In this document: positions 52,914-60,828 of the stretch, piece by piece
Numbering within the stretch: position 1 is the first letter of the stretch
Layout: the number at the start of each line of letters is the position of its first letter
Source: JAXGQD01 sp040766665
GTDB taxonomy: Bacteria > Bacillota > Clostridia > Saccharofermentanales > Fastidiosipilaceae
Assembly: GCA_040766665.1 (NCBI GenBank)
Contig: JAXGQD010000004.1
Coordinates: 62,001-126,000, forward strand
Reading direction: 5' to 3'
DNA: 64,000 bases
The notes under the pieces: model-generated
What the model was told of the DNA's origin: nothing
Databases searched by the model: none
The model's input: the letters and a program-made list of their open reading frames with translations, nothing else
Translations under genes and position numbers: made by a program

Positions 52914-53702
52914 ATGAGTCAGGTAGCAGAAGCCACTCTTAGAGAATTGGCAGAGCAATTGAAAAAAGCCGAGCTGAGCAATCAAGCCATTGCCCGACTG
53001 GAAAACTATGCCGAGGGATTGGACATTGACGATGCCTATCGCATTCAGTTGCTAAACATTGAAAAAGAGCTTGCCCAAGGGCGACGCATCAGTGGCAAAA
53101 AGATCGGCTTGACCAGTGCCGCGATGCAGAACCTGCTTGGCGTGAATCAACCTGACTATGGCCATCTCTTGGACAGTATGGAAATTAAGGGCGCGGAAAT
53201 GCCTTTTGAAGCGGTTTTACAGCCGCGTGTCGAAGGAGAGATGCTCTTTGTGCTCAAAGATGATCTAAGTGGGAGCAATGTCACCGTAGATGATGTATTA
53301 GCAGCGACCGATTACATTGTCGCAGGTATAGAAGTCGTTGGCAGTCGCATTGAAAACTGGAAAATCGGCATTATCGATACGGTAGCCGACAACGCTTCCT
53401 GCGGGAAATATCTCTTAGGCAAGAAAAAGCTGAAACCACAGGATTTTGACCGCATCGCTGAGAGCATGTCTTTATACAAAAACGGCGAGCTTATCAATCA
53501 GGGCAGCGGAGCCGCAGTGCTGGGCGATCCGGCTTACTGTGTCGCCTGGTTGGCAAACATGATGCATAGCTATGGTGTAAGCCTCAAGGCCGGCGAAGTG
53601 ATATTATCAGGTGCTCTTTCAGCCATGATACCCGTGGCCAAAGGTGATGCAGTAAAAGTCAGTTTCCGGAATCTGGGTGATGTGGACTTAAGCATCAGCT
53701 GA
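52914..53702 (+). CDS. xylJ: 2-oxopent-4-enoate (2-hydroxypentadienoate) hydratase
   Basis: This enzyme adds water to 2-hydroxypenta-2,4-dienoate to give 4-hydroxy-2-oxovalerate. It belongs to the hydratase/decarboxylase family. The pattern GKKIGLTSAAMQNLLGVNQPDYG, LQPRVEGE with metal-ligand Glu residues, and DTVADNASCGKYLLG match the hydratase (XylJ/DmpE/MhpD) rather than the oxalocrotonate decarboxylase, which has different residues at these places. AAGGAG precedes the ATG by 8 bases. It is separated from the hydrolase by 107 bases, which hold no obvious terminator. Confidence 0.93.
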   Translation: MSQVAEATLRELAEQLKKAELSNQAIARLENYAEGLDIDDAYRIQLLNIEKELAQGRRISGKKIGLTSAAMQNLLGVNQPDYGHLLDSMEIKGAEMPFEAVLQPRVEGEMLFVLKDDLSGSNVTVDDVLAATDYIVAGIEVVGSRIENWKIGIIDTVADNASCGKYLLGKKKLKPQDFDRIAESMSLYKNGELINQGSGAAVLGDPAYCVAWLANMMHSYGVSLKAGEVILSGALSAMIPVAKGDAVKVSFRNLGDVDLSIS

Positions 53703-53757
53703 GGCAAGATGCGCATAAGCAGCCGCGAATTATTTGACGAAGCGGCAGGAGGAAAAA

Positions 53758-54630
53758 ATGAAAAAAATGAAAGTGGGCATTATCGGCCCCGGCAATATTG
53801 GCTTAGATTTATTGCAAAAGATCCTCAGAAGTGAATATCTCGAACCGGCAATGGTCATCAATGTCTTTCGCTCAAAGGGCATTGAGTACTGTGAGAGCCT
53901 GGGCATCGCCACGGGCATCAACGGCATCAGCGATCTTTTACCGCACAAAGAAATCGATATCGTCTTTGACTGCACCAGCGCCACCGCACACCTGCAACAT
54001 GCGCCGCTGCTAAAGGAAGCCGGTTTTTTTACCATAGACTTGACCCCGGCTGCTGTAGGTCCCTATTTGATTCCTGCAGTCAATCTGAATGATGAGAGTT
54101 TGGAATTGGCCAACGTCAATATGGTAACTTGTGCAGGGCAGGCAACAGTACCGATTATGGCAGCCATCAATGAAGCGGCAGATGTCACATATGGTGAAAT
54201 CGTCGCCTCCATTGCCAGTAAGAGCGCAGGTCCCGGCACCAGAGCGAATATCGACGAGTTCACCGTGACGACGAAAACGGCTTTGGAACAAGCGGGTGGT
54301 GCGGATAAAGCGAAAGCCATCATCATACTCAATCCTGCGGAGCCGCCTATCCACATGCGCAATACGATCCACGCCAAAGTTAAACAGCCCGACTTGCCTA
54401 AAATCAGCGCTGCCATCTATGCCATGGCAGAAAAAATACGCAAATATGTTCCTGGATATGAAGTCATTATGGAGCCGATTCTCAATGAGGACGTGGTCAG
54501 TACAATCATCCAAGTGGAAGGCTTGGGCGATTACCTGCCCAAGTATGCAGGAAATCTGGATATCATTACATGCGCGGCAGTAGAAACCGCAGAGGCTTAT
54601 GCCAAAAAGAAAGCCGCGGAGGTAAATTAG
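53758..54630 (+). CDS. xylQ: acetaldehyde dehydrogenase (acylating)
   Basis: This NAD- and CoA-dependent enzyme turns the acetaldehyde from the aldolase into acetyl-CoA. It has an N-terminal Rossmann motif (VGIIGPGNIGLDLLQKIL), the catalytic Cys in VTCAGQATVP (residue 125), and SKSAGPGTRANIDEF. It belongs to the XylQ/DmpF/MhpF group, which works in a channelled complex with the aldolase. AGGAGG is 5 bases before the ATG. The aldolase gene begins 1 base after its stop, as is usual for this pair. Confidence 0.95.
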   Translation: MKKMKVGIIGPGNIGLDLLQKILRSEYLEPAMVINVFRSKGIEYCESLGIATGINGISDLLPHKEIDIVFDCTSATAHLQHAPLLKEAGFFTIDLTPAAVGPYLIPAVNLNDESLELANVNMVTCAGQATVPIMAAINEAADVTYGEIVASIASKSAGPGTRANIDEFTVTTKTALEQAGGADKAKAIIILNPAEPPIHMRNTIHAKVKQPDLPKISAAIYAMAEKIRKYVPGYEVIMEPILNEDVVSTIIQVEGLGDYLPKYAGNLDIITCAAVETAEAYAKKKAAEVN

Positions 54631-54631
54631 T

Positions 54632-55633
54632 ATGATTAAACTTTGTGATACGACTTTGCGTGACGGCAGTCATTCGGCGATGCATCGCTTTACAGTTGAC
54701 GACATAAAACGCGTAGCCAAGGCGCTTGATGAAGCCGGGATTGACATGATTGAGGTAGGACACGGTGACGGTATTTCCGGATCAACCATCAACTATGGTT
54801 TCGCGCTCCAAAGCGACGGTGAGCTATTGGCGGCTGCGGCTTCTGTGATCAAAAAGGCTAAGCTGGCGGCTTTGCTGCTACCCGGCATCGGATCGGTCGA
54901 GGATTTGGAAGCTTTGCATGAGGCAGGAATCACGGCAGTTAGAGTGGCCACGCATGTAACGGAGGCAGACGTCTCTGCGCAACATATCAAAGCGGCACGC
55001 GAGATGGGGCTGTTTACCGTGGGCTTTCTGATGATGTCACATATGGCAGAGGCCGATCGCATCGTTGAAGAAGCAAAAAAGATGGAAAGTTACGGAGCCG
55101 AAGTGGTTTACGTCACCGATTCGGGTGGTGCCATGCTACCGGACGAAGTCAAACGCAAAATTTCGGCAGTAAAAGAAGCGGTATCAATTCCTGTTGGCCA
55201 TCATGCACATCACAATTTAGGCATGGCTGTGGCTAACAGCTTGGCAGCCATCGAGGCGGGAGCAAGCTATATTGACGGCTCTCTTGCCGGCCTGGGAGCC
55301 GGAGCGGGTAATACGCCGACCGAAATGCTAATCGCCGCGCTCAATAAAGCAGGTATAGCGCATGACGCAGATTTGTTTAAAGCCATGGATGTTGCCGAAC
55401 ATGAGCTGAAGCCCATTTTGAAGCGTATAGGCTGCCCTTATCAGGCGAATCACGATGCACTGATGGTTGGTTACGCAGGCGTCTATTCCAGCTTTATGTT
55501 GCATGCACGCAGAGCGGCGGAACGCTTTGGCGTGGATGTGCGCAATATTCTGATTGAATTGGGGCGTCAAGGTGCCGTGGGAGGTCAGGAAGACATGATT
55601 TTGGAAGTAGCCTCGCGCTTGTCTAAGCAGTAA
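54632..55633 (+). CDS. xylK: 4-hydroxy-2-oxovalerate aldolase
   Basis: This is a DRE-TIM metallolyase that splits 4-hydroxy-2-oxovalerate into pyruvate and acetaldehyde. It has the family start CDTTLRDGSHSAMHRF, IEVGHGDG, the Mn-binding VGHHAHHNLG and the C-terminal communication domain (PILKRIGCPYQANHDALMVGYAGVYSSFMLHA in parts) that docks with the dehydrogenase for acetaldehyde channelling. The length of 333 residues is normal. It is the last gene of the cluster and is followed by a terminator. Confidence 0.96.
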   Translation: MIKLCDTTLRDGSHSAMHRFTVDDIKRVAKALDEAGIDMIEVGHGDGISGSTINYGFALQSDGELLAAAASVIKKAKLAALLLPGIGSVEDLEALHEAGITAVRVATHVTEADVSAQHIKAAREMGLFTVGFLMMSHMAEADRIVEEAKKMESYGAEVVYVTDSGGAMLPDEVKRKISAVKEAVSIPVGHHAHHNLGMAVANSLAAIEAGASYIDGSLAGLGAGAGNTPTEMLIAALNKAGIAHDADLFKAMDVAEHELKPILKRIGCPYQANHDALMVGYAGVYSSFMLHARRAAERFGVDVRNILIELGRQGAVGGQEDMILEVASRLSKQ

Positions 55634-55688
55634 TCGCTTCCAATCAACGCAAAACTGAATGTTCGCTTTTATAGAAGATTTATCGGCA

Positions 55689-55714
55689 AAAGTATCGCAT
55701 TGGCGGTACTTTTT
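55689..55714 (+). terminator. intrinsic terminator at the end of the meta-cleavage cluster
   Basis: AAAGTATCGC pairs with GCGGTACTTT (one G-U pair) around an ATTG loop, followed by TT. Confidence 0.7.
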
Positions 55715-55728
55715 GCTATCATGATAAA
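55700..55728 (+). promoter_or_regulatory. candidate promoter of ymdB overlapping the terminator
   Basis: TTGGCG, 17 bases, GATAAA, within and just after the terminator hairpin, 35 bases before ymdB. Confidence 0.35.
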
Positions 55729-55762
55729 ATATGTTTAAATCGCTTAAAGAAAGCAGGTTGCT

Positions 55763-56521
55763 GTGAATATTCTTTTTATTGGTGATGTCGTCGGGGGAGA
55801 CGCGATTAAAGCAATCGCCGCTGAACTCCCCGCACTGAAACAAAAATATAAAACAGATTTTATTATCGCCAACGGTGAGAATGCAGCCGGAGGCTTGGGC
55901 ATCACGGTACAGAACGCGAACGCTCTTTACGATGCGGGTGTTAATGTCATTACCTTGGGTAATCATGTCTGGTCCAAAGCGGATCTGCTGAAGAGCATTA
56001 ATCAGGACAGTCGCATGCTTAGACCGGCTAACGGTTTACCCTCTTGGCCGGGACGCGGCTATGCGGTCTTTAATCAGAATGGCAAAAAAGTGGCAGTAAT
56101 CAATTTGTTGGGTCAAGTTTATATGTCGCCGACCCAGTCGCCTTTTGCCGAACTTGAACGCATCCTGGATGAGCTGAAAAAAGAGCAAATCAAATGCATA
56201 GTGATTGATTTTCACGCCGAGGCAAGCGCTGAGAAAATGGCCTTAGCCTACTCGGTGGCGGGGCGAGTGAGCGCCGTTATCGGGACCCACACACATGTAC
56301 AAACCGCAGATGAACGAATTTTAGAAGAACATACCGGATATATCACCGATGTAGGGATGACAGGACCATATGACAGCATCATCGGCATGCAAATCGAAAC
56401 TTCAATCAGGCGTTTATCCGAGCAGCTGCCGGCCAGATACCTCTTGGCGGAGGGAGCAATCAGCCTGCAAGCCCTTGCTCTTGAACTTGATGAACAAAGC
56501 GGTGCCTGTTTTCCAAATTGA
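55763..56521 (+). CDS. ymdB: YmdB family metallophosphoesterase (TIGR00282)
   Basis: This calcineurin-like phosphoesterase is known in Bacillus as a 2',3'-cyclic nucleotide phosphodiesterase that affects RNase Y and biofilm choice. Metal ligands are visible: FIGDVVGG (Asp), NGENAAGG (Asn), TLGNHVW (Asn-His), DFHAEAS and GTHTHVQTADE (His). The GTG start at 55763 has AGG 7 bases before. It is usually directly next to rny, but here the two are split by the 6-kb catabolic cluster. Confidence 0.93.
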   Translation: MNILFIGDVVGGDAIKAIAAELPALKQKYKTDFIIANGENAAGGLGITVQNANALYDAGVNVITLGNHVWSKADLLKSINQDSRMLRPANGLPSWPGRGYAVFNQNGKKVAVINLLGQVYMSPTQSPFAELERILDELKKEQIKCIVIDFHAEASAEKMALAYSVAGRVSAVIGTHTHVQTADERILEEHTGYITDVGMTGPYDSIIGMQIETSIRRLSEQLPARYLLAEGAISLQALALELDEQSGACFPN

Positions 56522-56599
56522 ACGTATTAATTTAAAAGCTAAAACTTATTGATGATTTAAATCGATCAGTTAAAGCGATAGAGAAGAGAATGGAATGGC

Positions 56600-56965
56600 A
56601 TGAAGAAGCATTTTATCGAAAATAAAGCGCTGAATAATAAGCGCAGTTTACTGGCTTATATCGGCTTGGCAATCTTGATTCTGCTGGATCAAATAACGAA
56701 AATCGTCATCGACCATCAGCTCAGCGAGACGGATCGAATAAGCGTGATACCCAATTTTCTATATCTTGATAAAACCTATAATCGCGGTGCGGCTTTCAGT
56801 TTTTTAGCCGGGCATGACTGGGGCATTTATCTTCTTTCAGCTGTCTCGCTCATCGCCGGAGTTTTCTTTGTGTATTTGATTTATCGTGCCAAATCCAATT
56901 TGGGAAGTACCTTTTCACGATGTTGGCCGCCGGTACCATTGGTAACGGCATCGACCGGGTATTGA
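56600..56965 (+). CDS. lspA: signal peptidase II (LspA), N-terminal part, frameshifted
   Basis: This integral membrane aspartyl protease removes signal peptides from lipoproteins. This part has two to three membrane segments (LAYIGLAILILLDQITKIV, then YLLSAVSLIAGVFFVYLIY) and the family motif NRGAAFSFLAG. The frame is lost at a four-T run (56912-56915): adding one T gives GSTFFTMLAAGTIGNGIDRV. A sequencing error is likely because the gene is otherwise intact and lies next to rluD, as in other Firmicutes. Confidence 0.85.
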   Translation: MKKHFIENKALNNKRSLLAYIGLAILILLDQITKIVIDHQLSETDRISVIPNFLYLDKTYNRGAAFSFLAGHDWGIYLLSAVSLIAGVFFVYLIYRAKSNLGSTFSRCWPPVPLVTASTGY

Positions 56966-57171
56966 ACGGATATGTGCTTGATTTCATCTCTGCGCATTTT
57001 GGCAGCTACATCTTTCCGACCTTTAATGTAGCAGACTGTTATCTGACGGTACATGTCTTACTCCTTTTGCTTCTTGTACTAGCCAAAAAGTATGATCCGG
57101 AATCAGACTTGGATTTCACTTTTGATCAAGTCGAATCCGCTGAGCCTAAACGTGAAGATCGAGATGAGTGA
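56920..57171 (+). CDS. lspA: signal peptidase II (LspA), C-terminal part
   Basis: This is the second part of lspA in the shifted frame. It carries both catalytic Asp motifs (GNGIDRVLNGYVLDFI and FNVADC), the last membrane segment and a short acidic cytoplasmic tail. The stop overlaps the rluD start by a few bases. Confidence 0.85.
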   Translation: MLAAGTIGNGIDRVLNGYVLDFISAHFGSYIFPTFNVADCYLTVHVLLLLLLVLAKKYDPESDLDFTFDQVESAEPKREDRDE

Positions 57172-58090
57172 AGTATTGCGATTTGTTCCTAAAATTAGTG
57201 GGCAAAGAGCCGATTTATTCCTGCTGGAAGAAATAGCTGCTCATCGGCCCGGAACCACGCGTGCGCAGCTGAAGCTTTGGTTCAACGACGGTAGGGTTAG
57301 TAGTGAGGGAAAAATTATTAAGAGCGGAGAGAAGACCCGCGCGGAGCAGCCAATCACTGTTACCTTACCTCCTCCTGTAAATAGCGCAAAACTGCCGTCT
57401 GCCCAGGCTATGCCCTTAGATATCCGCTTCGAAGACGAATACTTACTCGTGATTAATAAACCCCAGGGGCTTGTGGTGCATCCCGCAGTCGGGCACAGCA
57501 GCGATACTTTGGTCAATGGTCTGCTTTTTCACTATGGTAATCAACTCTCTGATCTCCAGGGCGCTTTCAGGCCTGGTATCGTACACCGGATAGATAAAGA
57601 TACTTCCGGCTTGCTTTTGGTCGTTAAGGATGTCCGTGTTCATGCACAGCTGGCTGCGGCTCTGCGCAGGCACGAGATCAGAAGGCATTATCAAGCCCTT
57701 GTCTACGGCCATCTCAGCGTGGAATCCGGCACCATTGATATGCCCATTGGCAGAGCTCCCACAGATCGGCAAAAAATGGCCGTCAGAGCGGACGGCAGGG
57801 TAGCTGTAACGCACTTTCTTGTCAAAGAGAGATTACGGGCCATGAGTCTGCTTGATTTGGAACTGGAAACCGGTCGCACTCACCAAATCCGTGTACACAT
57901 GAAAGAAATCGGACATCCTGTAGTCGCCGACCCGGTCTATGCCTCCAAAGCGGAACACTATGGCCTAAAAGGCCAAGCGCTGCATGCTGCCGCCTTGGAT
58001 TTCGAACATCCGGTCAGTGGTGCAATGATTCATGTCGAGGCGGAATTACCCGACTACATGGCGGCATTGATTCAGCAACAACGCCTTTGA
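57164..58090 (+). CDS. rluD: RluD-like pseudouridine synthase
   Basis: This RluA-family pseudouridine synthase has an N-terminal S4 domain and the core GIVHRIDKDTSGLLLVVK (catalytic Asp) plus LELETGRTHQIRVHMKEIGHPVVAD. Placement directly after lspA matches the lspA-rluD pair in other Firmicutes, where the enzyme modifies 23S rRNA. The ATG at 57164 is inside the lspA end. Confidence 0.93.
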   Translation: MSEVLRFVPKISGQRADLFLLEEIAAHRPGTTRAQLKLWFNDGRVSSEGKIIKSGEKTRAEQPITVTLPPPVNSAKLPSAQAMPLDIRFEDEYLLVINKPQGLVVHPAVGHSSDTLVNGLLFHYGNQLSDLQGAFRPGIVHRIDKDTSGLLLVVKDVRVHAQLAAALRRHEIRRHYQALVYGHLSVESGTIDMPIGRAPTDRQKMAVRADGRVAVTHFLVKERLRAMSLLDLELETGRTHQIRVHMKEIGHPVVADPVYASKAEHYGLKGQALHAAALDFEHPVSGAMIHVEAELPDYMAALIQQQRL

Positions 58091-58159
58091 ACTTCGCCGA
58101 ACGACTGGCGCAGACGTGTATAATGCTAGTAAGCGACCTTATGAATAAAAGGAAACAGC

Positions 58160-59146
58160 ATGGAAGATAGATTGATAATCGATGATATCAACGATTTGAG
58201 CTCACTCAGCGGAGCACTGAATACACATTTTCGCGAGCTTGAAAAGCAACTGGATGTACAAATAGAGACACGGGCCGACGGTTTGGAAATCAGCGGGGAC
58301 GCGGAAGCGGTCCAAGCCGCACATGCCATTTTGGAAAAGATGTTAAATCTGAAAAAAGAAGGCTTTGCGCCTGATGCTCAGGCGGTACATTATTTTGCCG
58401 AAAAAGCAGCCGCACAACAATTACAGGATGTACGCAGTTTTGCTCCCAATGTCGTCTGTATCACGGCAAAAGGCAGACCAATCAGCAGTAAAACACAGGG
58501 ACAGACACGCTATATTGAAGCCATACGAAAAAATGAAGTAACTTTTGCTGTCGGGCCTGCAGGTACAGGGAAGACCTTTTTAGCCGTCGCCATGGCCGTA
58601 CAGGCTTTTCGTCAGCAGGAGGTGGAGCGCATTATTCTGACGCGACCAGCTGTTGAAGCAGGTGAGAAACTCGGTTTCTTGCCCGGTGATTTGCAGACCA
58701 AGGTCGACCCCTATATGAGGCCGCTCTACGATGCACTCTTTGAACTGATGGGCGCTGAGCAGTATATGAAAAACCTGGAAAAGGGCTTGATCGAAGTCTC
58801 ACCTTTAGCCTATATGCGCGGTCGTACGCTGGATTCATCCTTTATCATCCTAGATGAAGCACAAAATACGACCATGGAGCAGATGAAAATGTTCTTGACG
58901 AGGATTGGCTTTAATTCCAAGGCGGTGATTACCGGTGATGTGACACAAATCGATTTGCCTCATGACAAAAAATCCGGTTTAAAAGGTGTGCGACATATTC
59001 TGAAAAGCGTTGAAGGACTGAGCTTCGTTGACCTAGACCAGAGTGATGTTGTGCGGAATGGCTTGGTACAGCGTATCATCCGGGCATATGAAGCCTACGA
59101 GAAAGGGGGACGTACGCGTGGCTCGACCAACCCATACAAAGGATAA
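58160..59146 (+). CDS. phoH: PhoH family ATPase
   Basis: This is a P-loop ATPase/RNA helicase-like protein. It has Walker A VGPAGTGKTFLAVAMAV, VERIILTRPAVEAGEKLGFLPGDL, and Walker B SFIILDEAQNTTMEQMK, preceded by a KH-like N-terminal domain. It probably takes part in RNA metabolism along with ybeY, with which it is nearly always clustered. AAAGGAAA precedes the ATG, and a TATAAT lies at 58119-58124. It overlaps pgpH by 29 bases. Confidence 0.93.
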   Translation: MEDRLIIDDINDLSSLSGALNTHFRELEKQLDVQIETRADGLEISGDAEAVQAAHAILEKMLNLKKEGFAPDAQAVHYFAEKAAAQQLQDVRSFAPNVVCITAKGRPISSKTQGQTRYIEAIRKNEVTFAVGPAGTGKTFLAVAMAVQAFRQQEVERIILTRPAVEAGEKLGFLPGDLQTKVDPYMRPLYDALFELMGAEQYMKNLEKGLIEVSPLAYMRGRTLDSSFIILDEAQNTTMEQMKMFLTRIGFNSKAVITGDVTQIDLPHDKKSGLKGVRHILKSVEGLSFVDLDQSDVVRNGLVQRIIRAYEAYEKGGRTRGSTNPYKG

Positions 59147-60488
59147 AGCCAATATCAGGGCTCCCAAAACCGAACTTCTGGATAACAGCAAAGGCTTGGG
59201 GAAAATCTTAGCGGAAATCGAGCCTGTGCACGAAAAAGGCTATTATCGCTCGCGCTTCTTACGCTTTTTTAAACGCTACTTTTTGCAACATGCAGGTCAG
59301 ATTTTTTTATATTTTCTTGTTGTCAGCGCTTTAAGTATTTTTACTTATGTCGTCTCTTTGCCCCAGCGTTACGATTTAAAAGTCGGCGATGTGTCTCCTG
59401 TTGATATCACTTCGACGCGAGATATAGTTGATCGGGAAACCACGCAAAGACGTGCCGAACAGGCTTCTCTCAATATCCCTCAAGTCTATGCACGTTCGGT
59501 GGAAGAAGCGGAGGCAGCGGTGGCTAGAGTGCAGCTCTTTTATGCTTTAGTCGACCAAACACGCTCCGAGTTAAAGGAGGCGGCGACTCCCACGGAGACG
59601 ACCGCGGCAACAACTCAAAGCAGTACGACCACTGCAAGTAACAGTACAACGGTTAGCAGCCCTACGACAGTCAGTTCGCAAGCCGGAGGCGGAGGTGGTG
59701 AGCTGGAGACGACCCCTTCAAGTGTCAGTGAGAGTACTATAATCGAGACTCTTACAGAAGCACCAAGTATTTCCCTCACATATACACCGGCACAAATCGA
59801 GACCTATTCCGCCGTATTGATGCAACGCATCAGGGCGAGTCTCGGCTATGAGCTTTTGACCCAACATGCTACCATGTTGGTCAGTTTAGAAGACTCCTTC
59901 TACCAGAGTATCAAAGAACAATCCATTACCATGGCGCAGCAAATCATGGCGGAGCCTTTGGATAGAGACGGCTTAAATACGCAGATTGAAGCACGCGTAG
60001 CCGCTTTGACGAATAGCGTGACTCTATATAAGAATGAGTATGCTACCGTTGGCAATGTTTTGTCAGCATTGCTTAAACCGAATGTGATGCTGGACGATGC
60101 TGCGACAGCGACTGCCCGCGAAACGGAAATCAGCCGTATCATGAACAGCCCCACGATGATTCCGGCGGGTACGCGCATTTTAAATGTTGGTGATGTCATC
60201 GATACGACCACTTATAACTACCTCACTGAGCTCAATTTGATTCAACAAAGCAATATTGAGTATTTCTTGTTTTTGCAAATTTTTGTGCTGATTGCGACCG
60301 TAGTTCTATGTATGTTGATTTTTTTGCAGCTCAAACTGAAGCAACAGCGCTACAGCAGCAAAGATCTCTTACTAATCGCTCTGGCCGTCATCTTTACCTA
60401 CATCCTTTCTGCTTTCCTGAGCAAAATTTCGGTCTATGCAGCGCCGATTTATTTTGGCCATCGTCTTGACCATGCATTTCAGCTTTGA
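59118..60488 (+). CDS. pgpH: PgpH-like cyclic-di-AMP phosphodiesterase, N-terminal part, frameshifted
   Basis: This is a membrane phosphodiesterase of the 7TMR-HDED type (YqfF/PgpH) that degrades cyclic di-AMP. A basic N-terminal tail, one membrane segment (IFLYFLVVSALSIFTYVVS) and the large extracellular HDED domain are in this part, followed by the first of the seven membrane segments. The extracellular domain carries an unusual Thr/Ser/Gly-rich insert (near residues 155-200). The frame breaks near 60452-60455, a four-T run. The start is GTG 59118 behind AAAGGGGG. Confidence 0.85.
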   Translation: MARPTHTKDKANIRAPKTELLDNSKGLGKILAEIEPVHEKGYYRSRFLRFFKRYFLQHAGQIFLYFLVVSALSIFTYVVSLPQRYDLKVGDVSPVDITSTRDIVDRETTQRRAEQASLNIPQVYARSVEEAEAAVARVQLFYALVDQTRSELKEAATPTETTAATTQSSTTTASNSTTVSSPTTVSSQAGGGGGELETTPSSVSESTIIETLTEAPSISLTYTPAQIETYSAVLMQRIRASLGYELLTQHATMLVSLEDSFYQSIKEQSITMAQQIMAEPLDRDGLNTQIEARVAALTNSVTLYKNEYATVGNVLSALLKPNVMLDDAATATARETEISRIMNSPTMIPAGTRILNVGDVIDTTTYNYLTELNLIQQSNIEYFLFLQIFVLIATVVLCMLIFLQLKLKQQRYSSKDLLLIALAVIFTYILSAFLSKISVYAAPIYFGHRLDHAFQL

Positions 60489-60828
60489 AATCGGCTTTGT
60501 CATCTCTGTCTTGACTCTGATTGCCTCGATTCCGTTTGTTTCTTCGGCCGGTGCCCTCTTTCCGATTCTGTTCGGCTTGTTTTGTATCTCACTGGTGGCG
60601 GATGTTTTGGGCAAAATCGGCAGTAACGCCTGGCTCATTGTGGTTTCACTTTTCAGTCCCGGCCTCATGGTCATCATCTACGGTGCATTGGTGAAGAATC
60701 CCTGGTCCAATATTGCCCAGAATGCCCGCTATGCCGGTATCTGTGGGGCGCTCAGCGCCAAGCGCTCTAGGTATACAGCCGGTCTTGGAAGTGCTCAGCT
60801 CCACCGTTTCCGCAACCCATCTGATTAA
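60454..60828 (+). CDS. pgpH: PgpH-like phosphodiesterase, membrane-domain fragment
   Basis: This is the middle part in another frame. It holds several membrane segments (LTMHFSFEIGFVISVLTLIA, ALFPILFGLFCISLVADVLG and WLIVVSLFSPGLMVIIYG) of the 7TM region. The frame breaks again near 60756-60766, where the sequence ALGIQPVLEVLSSTVS continues one base out of phase. Confidence 0.75.
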   Translation: MAIVLTMHFSFEIGFVISVLTLIASIPFVSSAGALFPILFGLFCISLVADVLGKIGSNAWLIVVSLFSPGLMVIIYGALVKNPWSNIAQNARYAGICGALSAKRSRYTAGLGSAQLHRFRNPSD

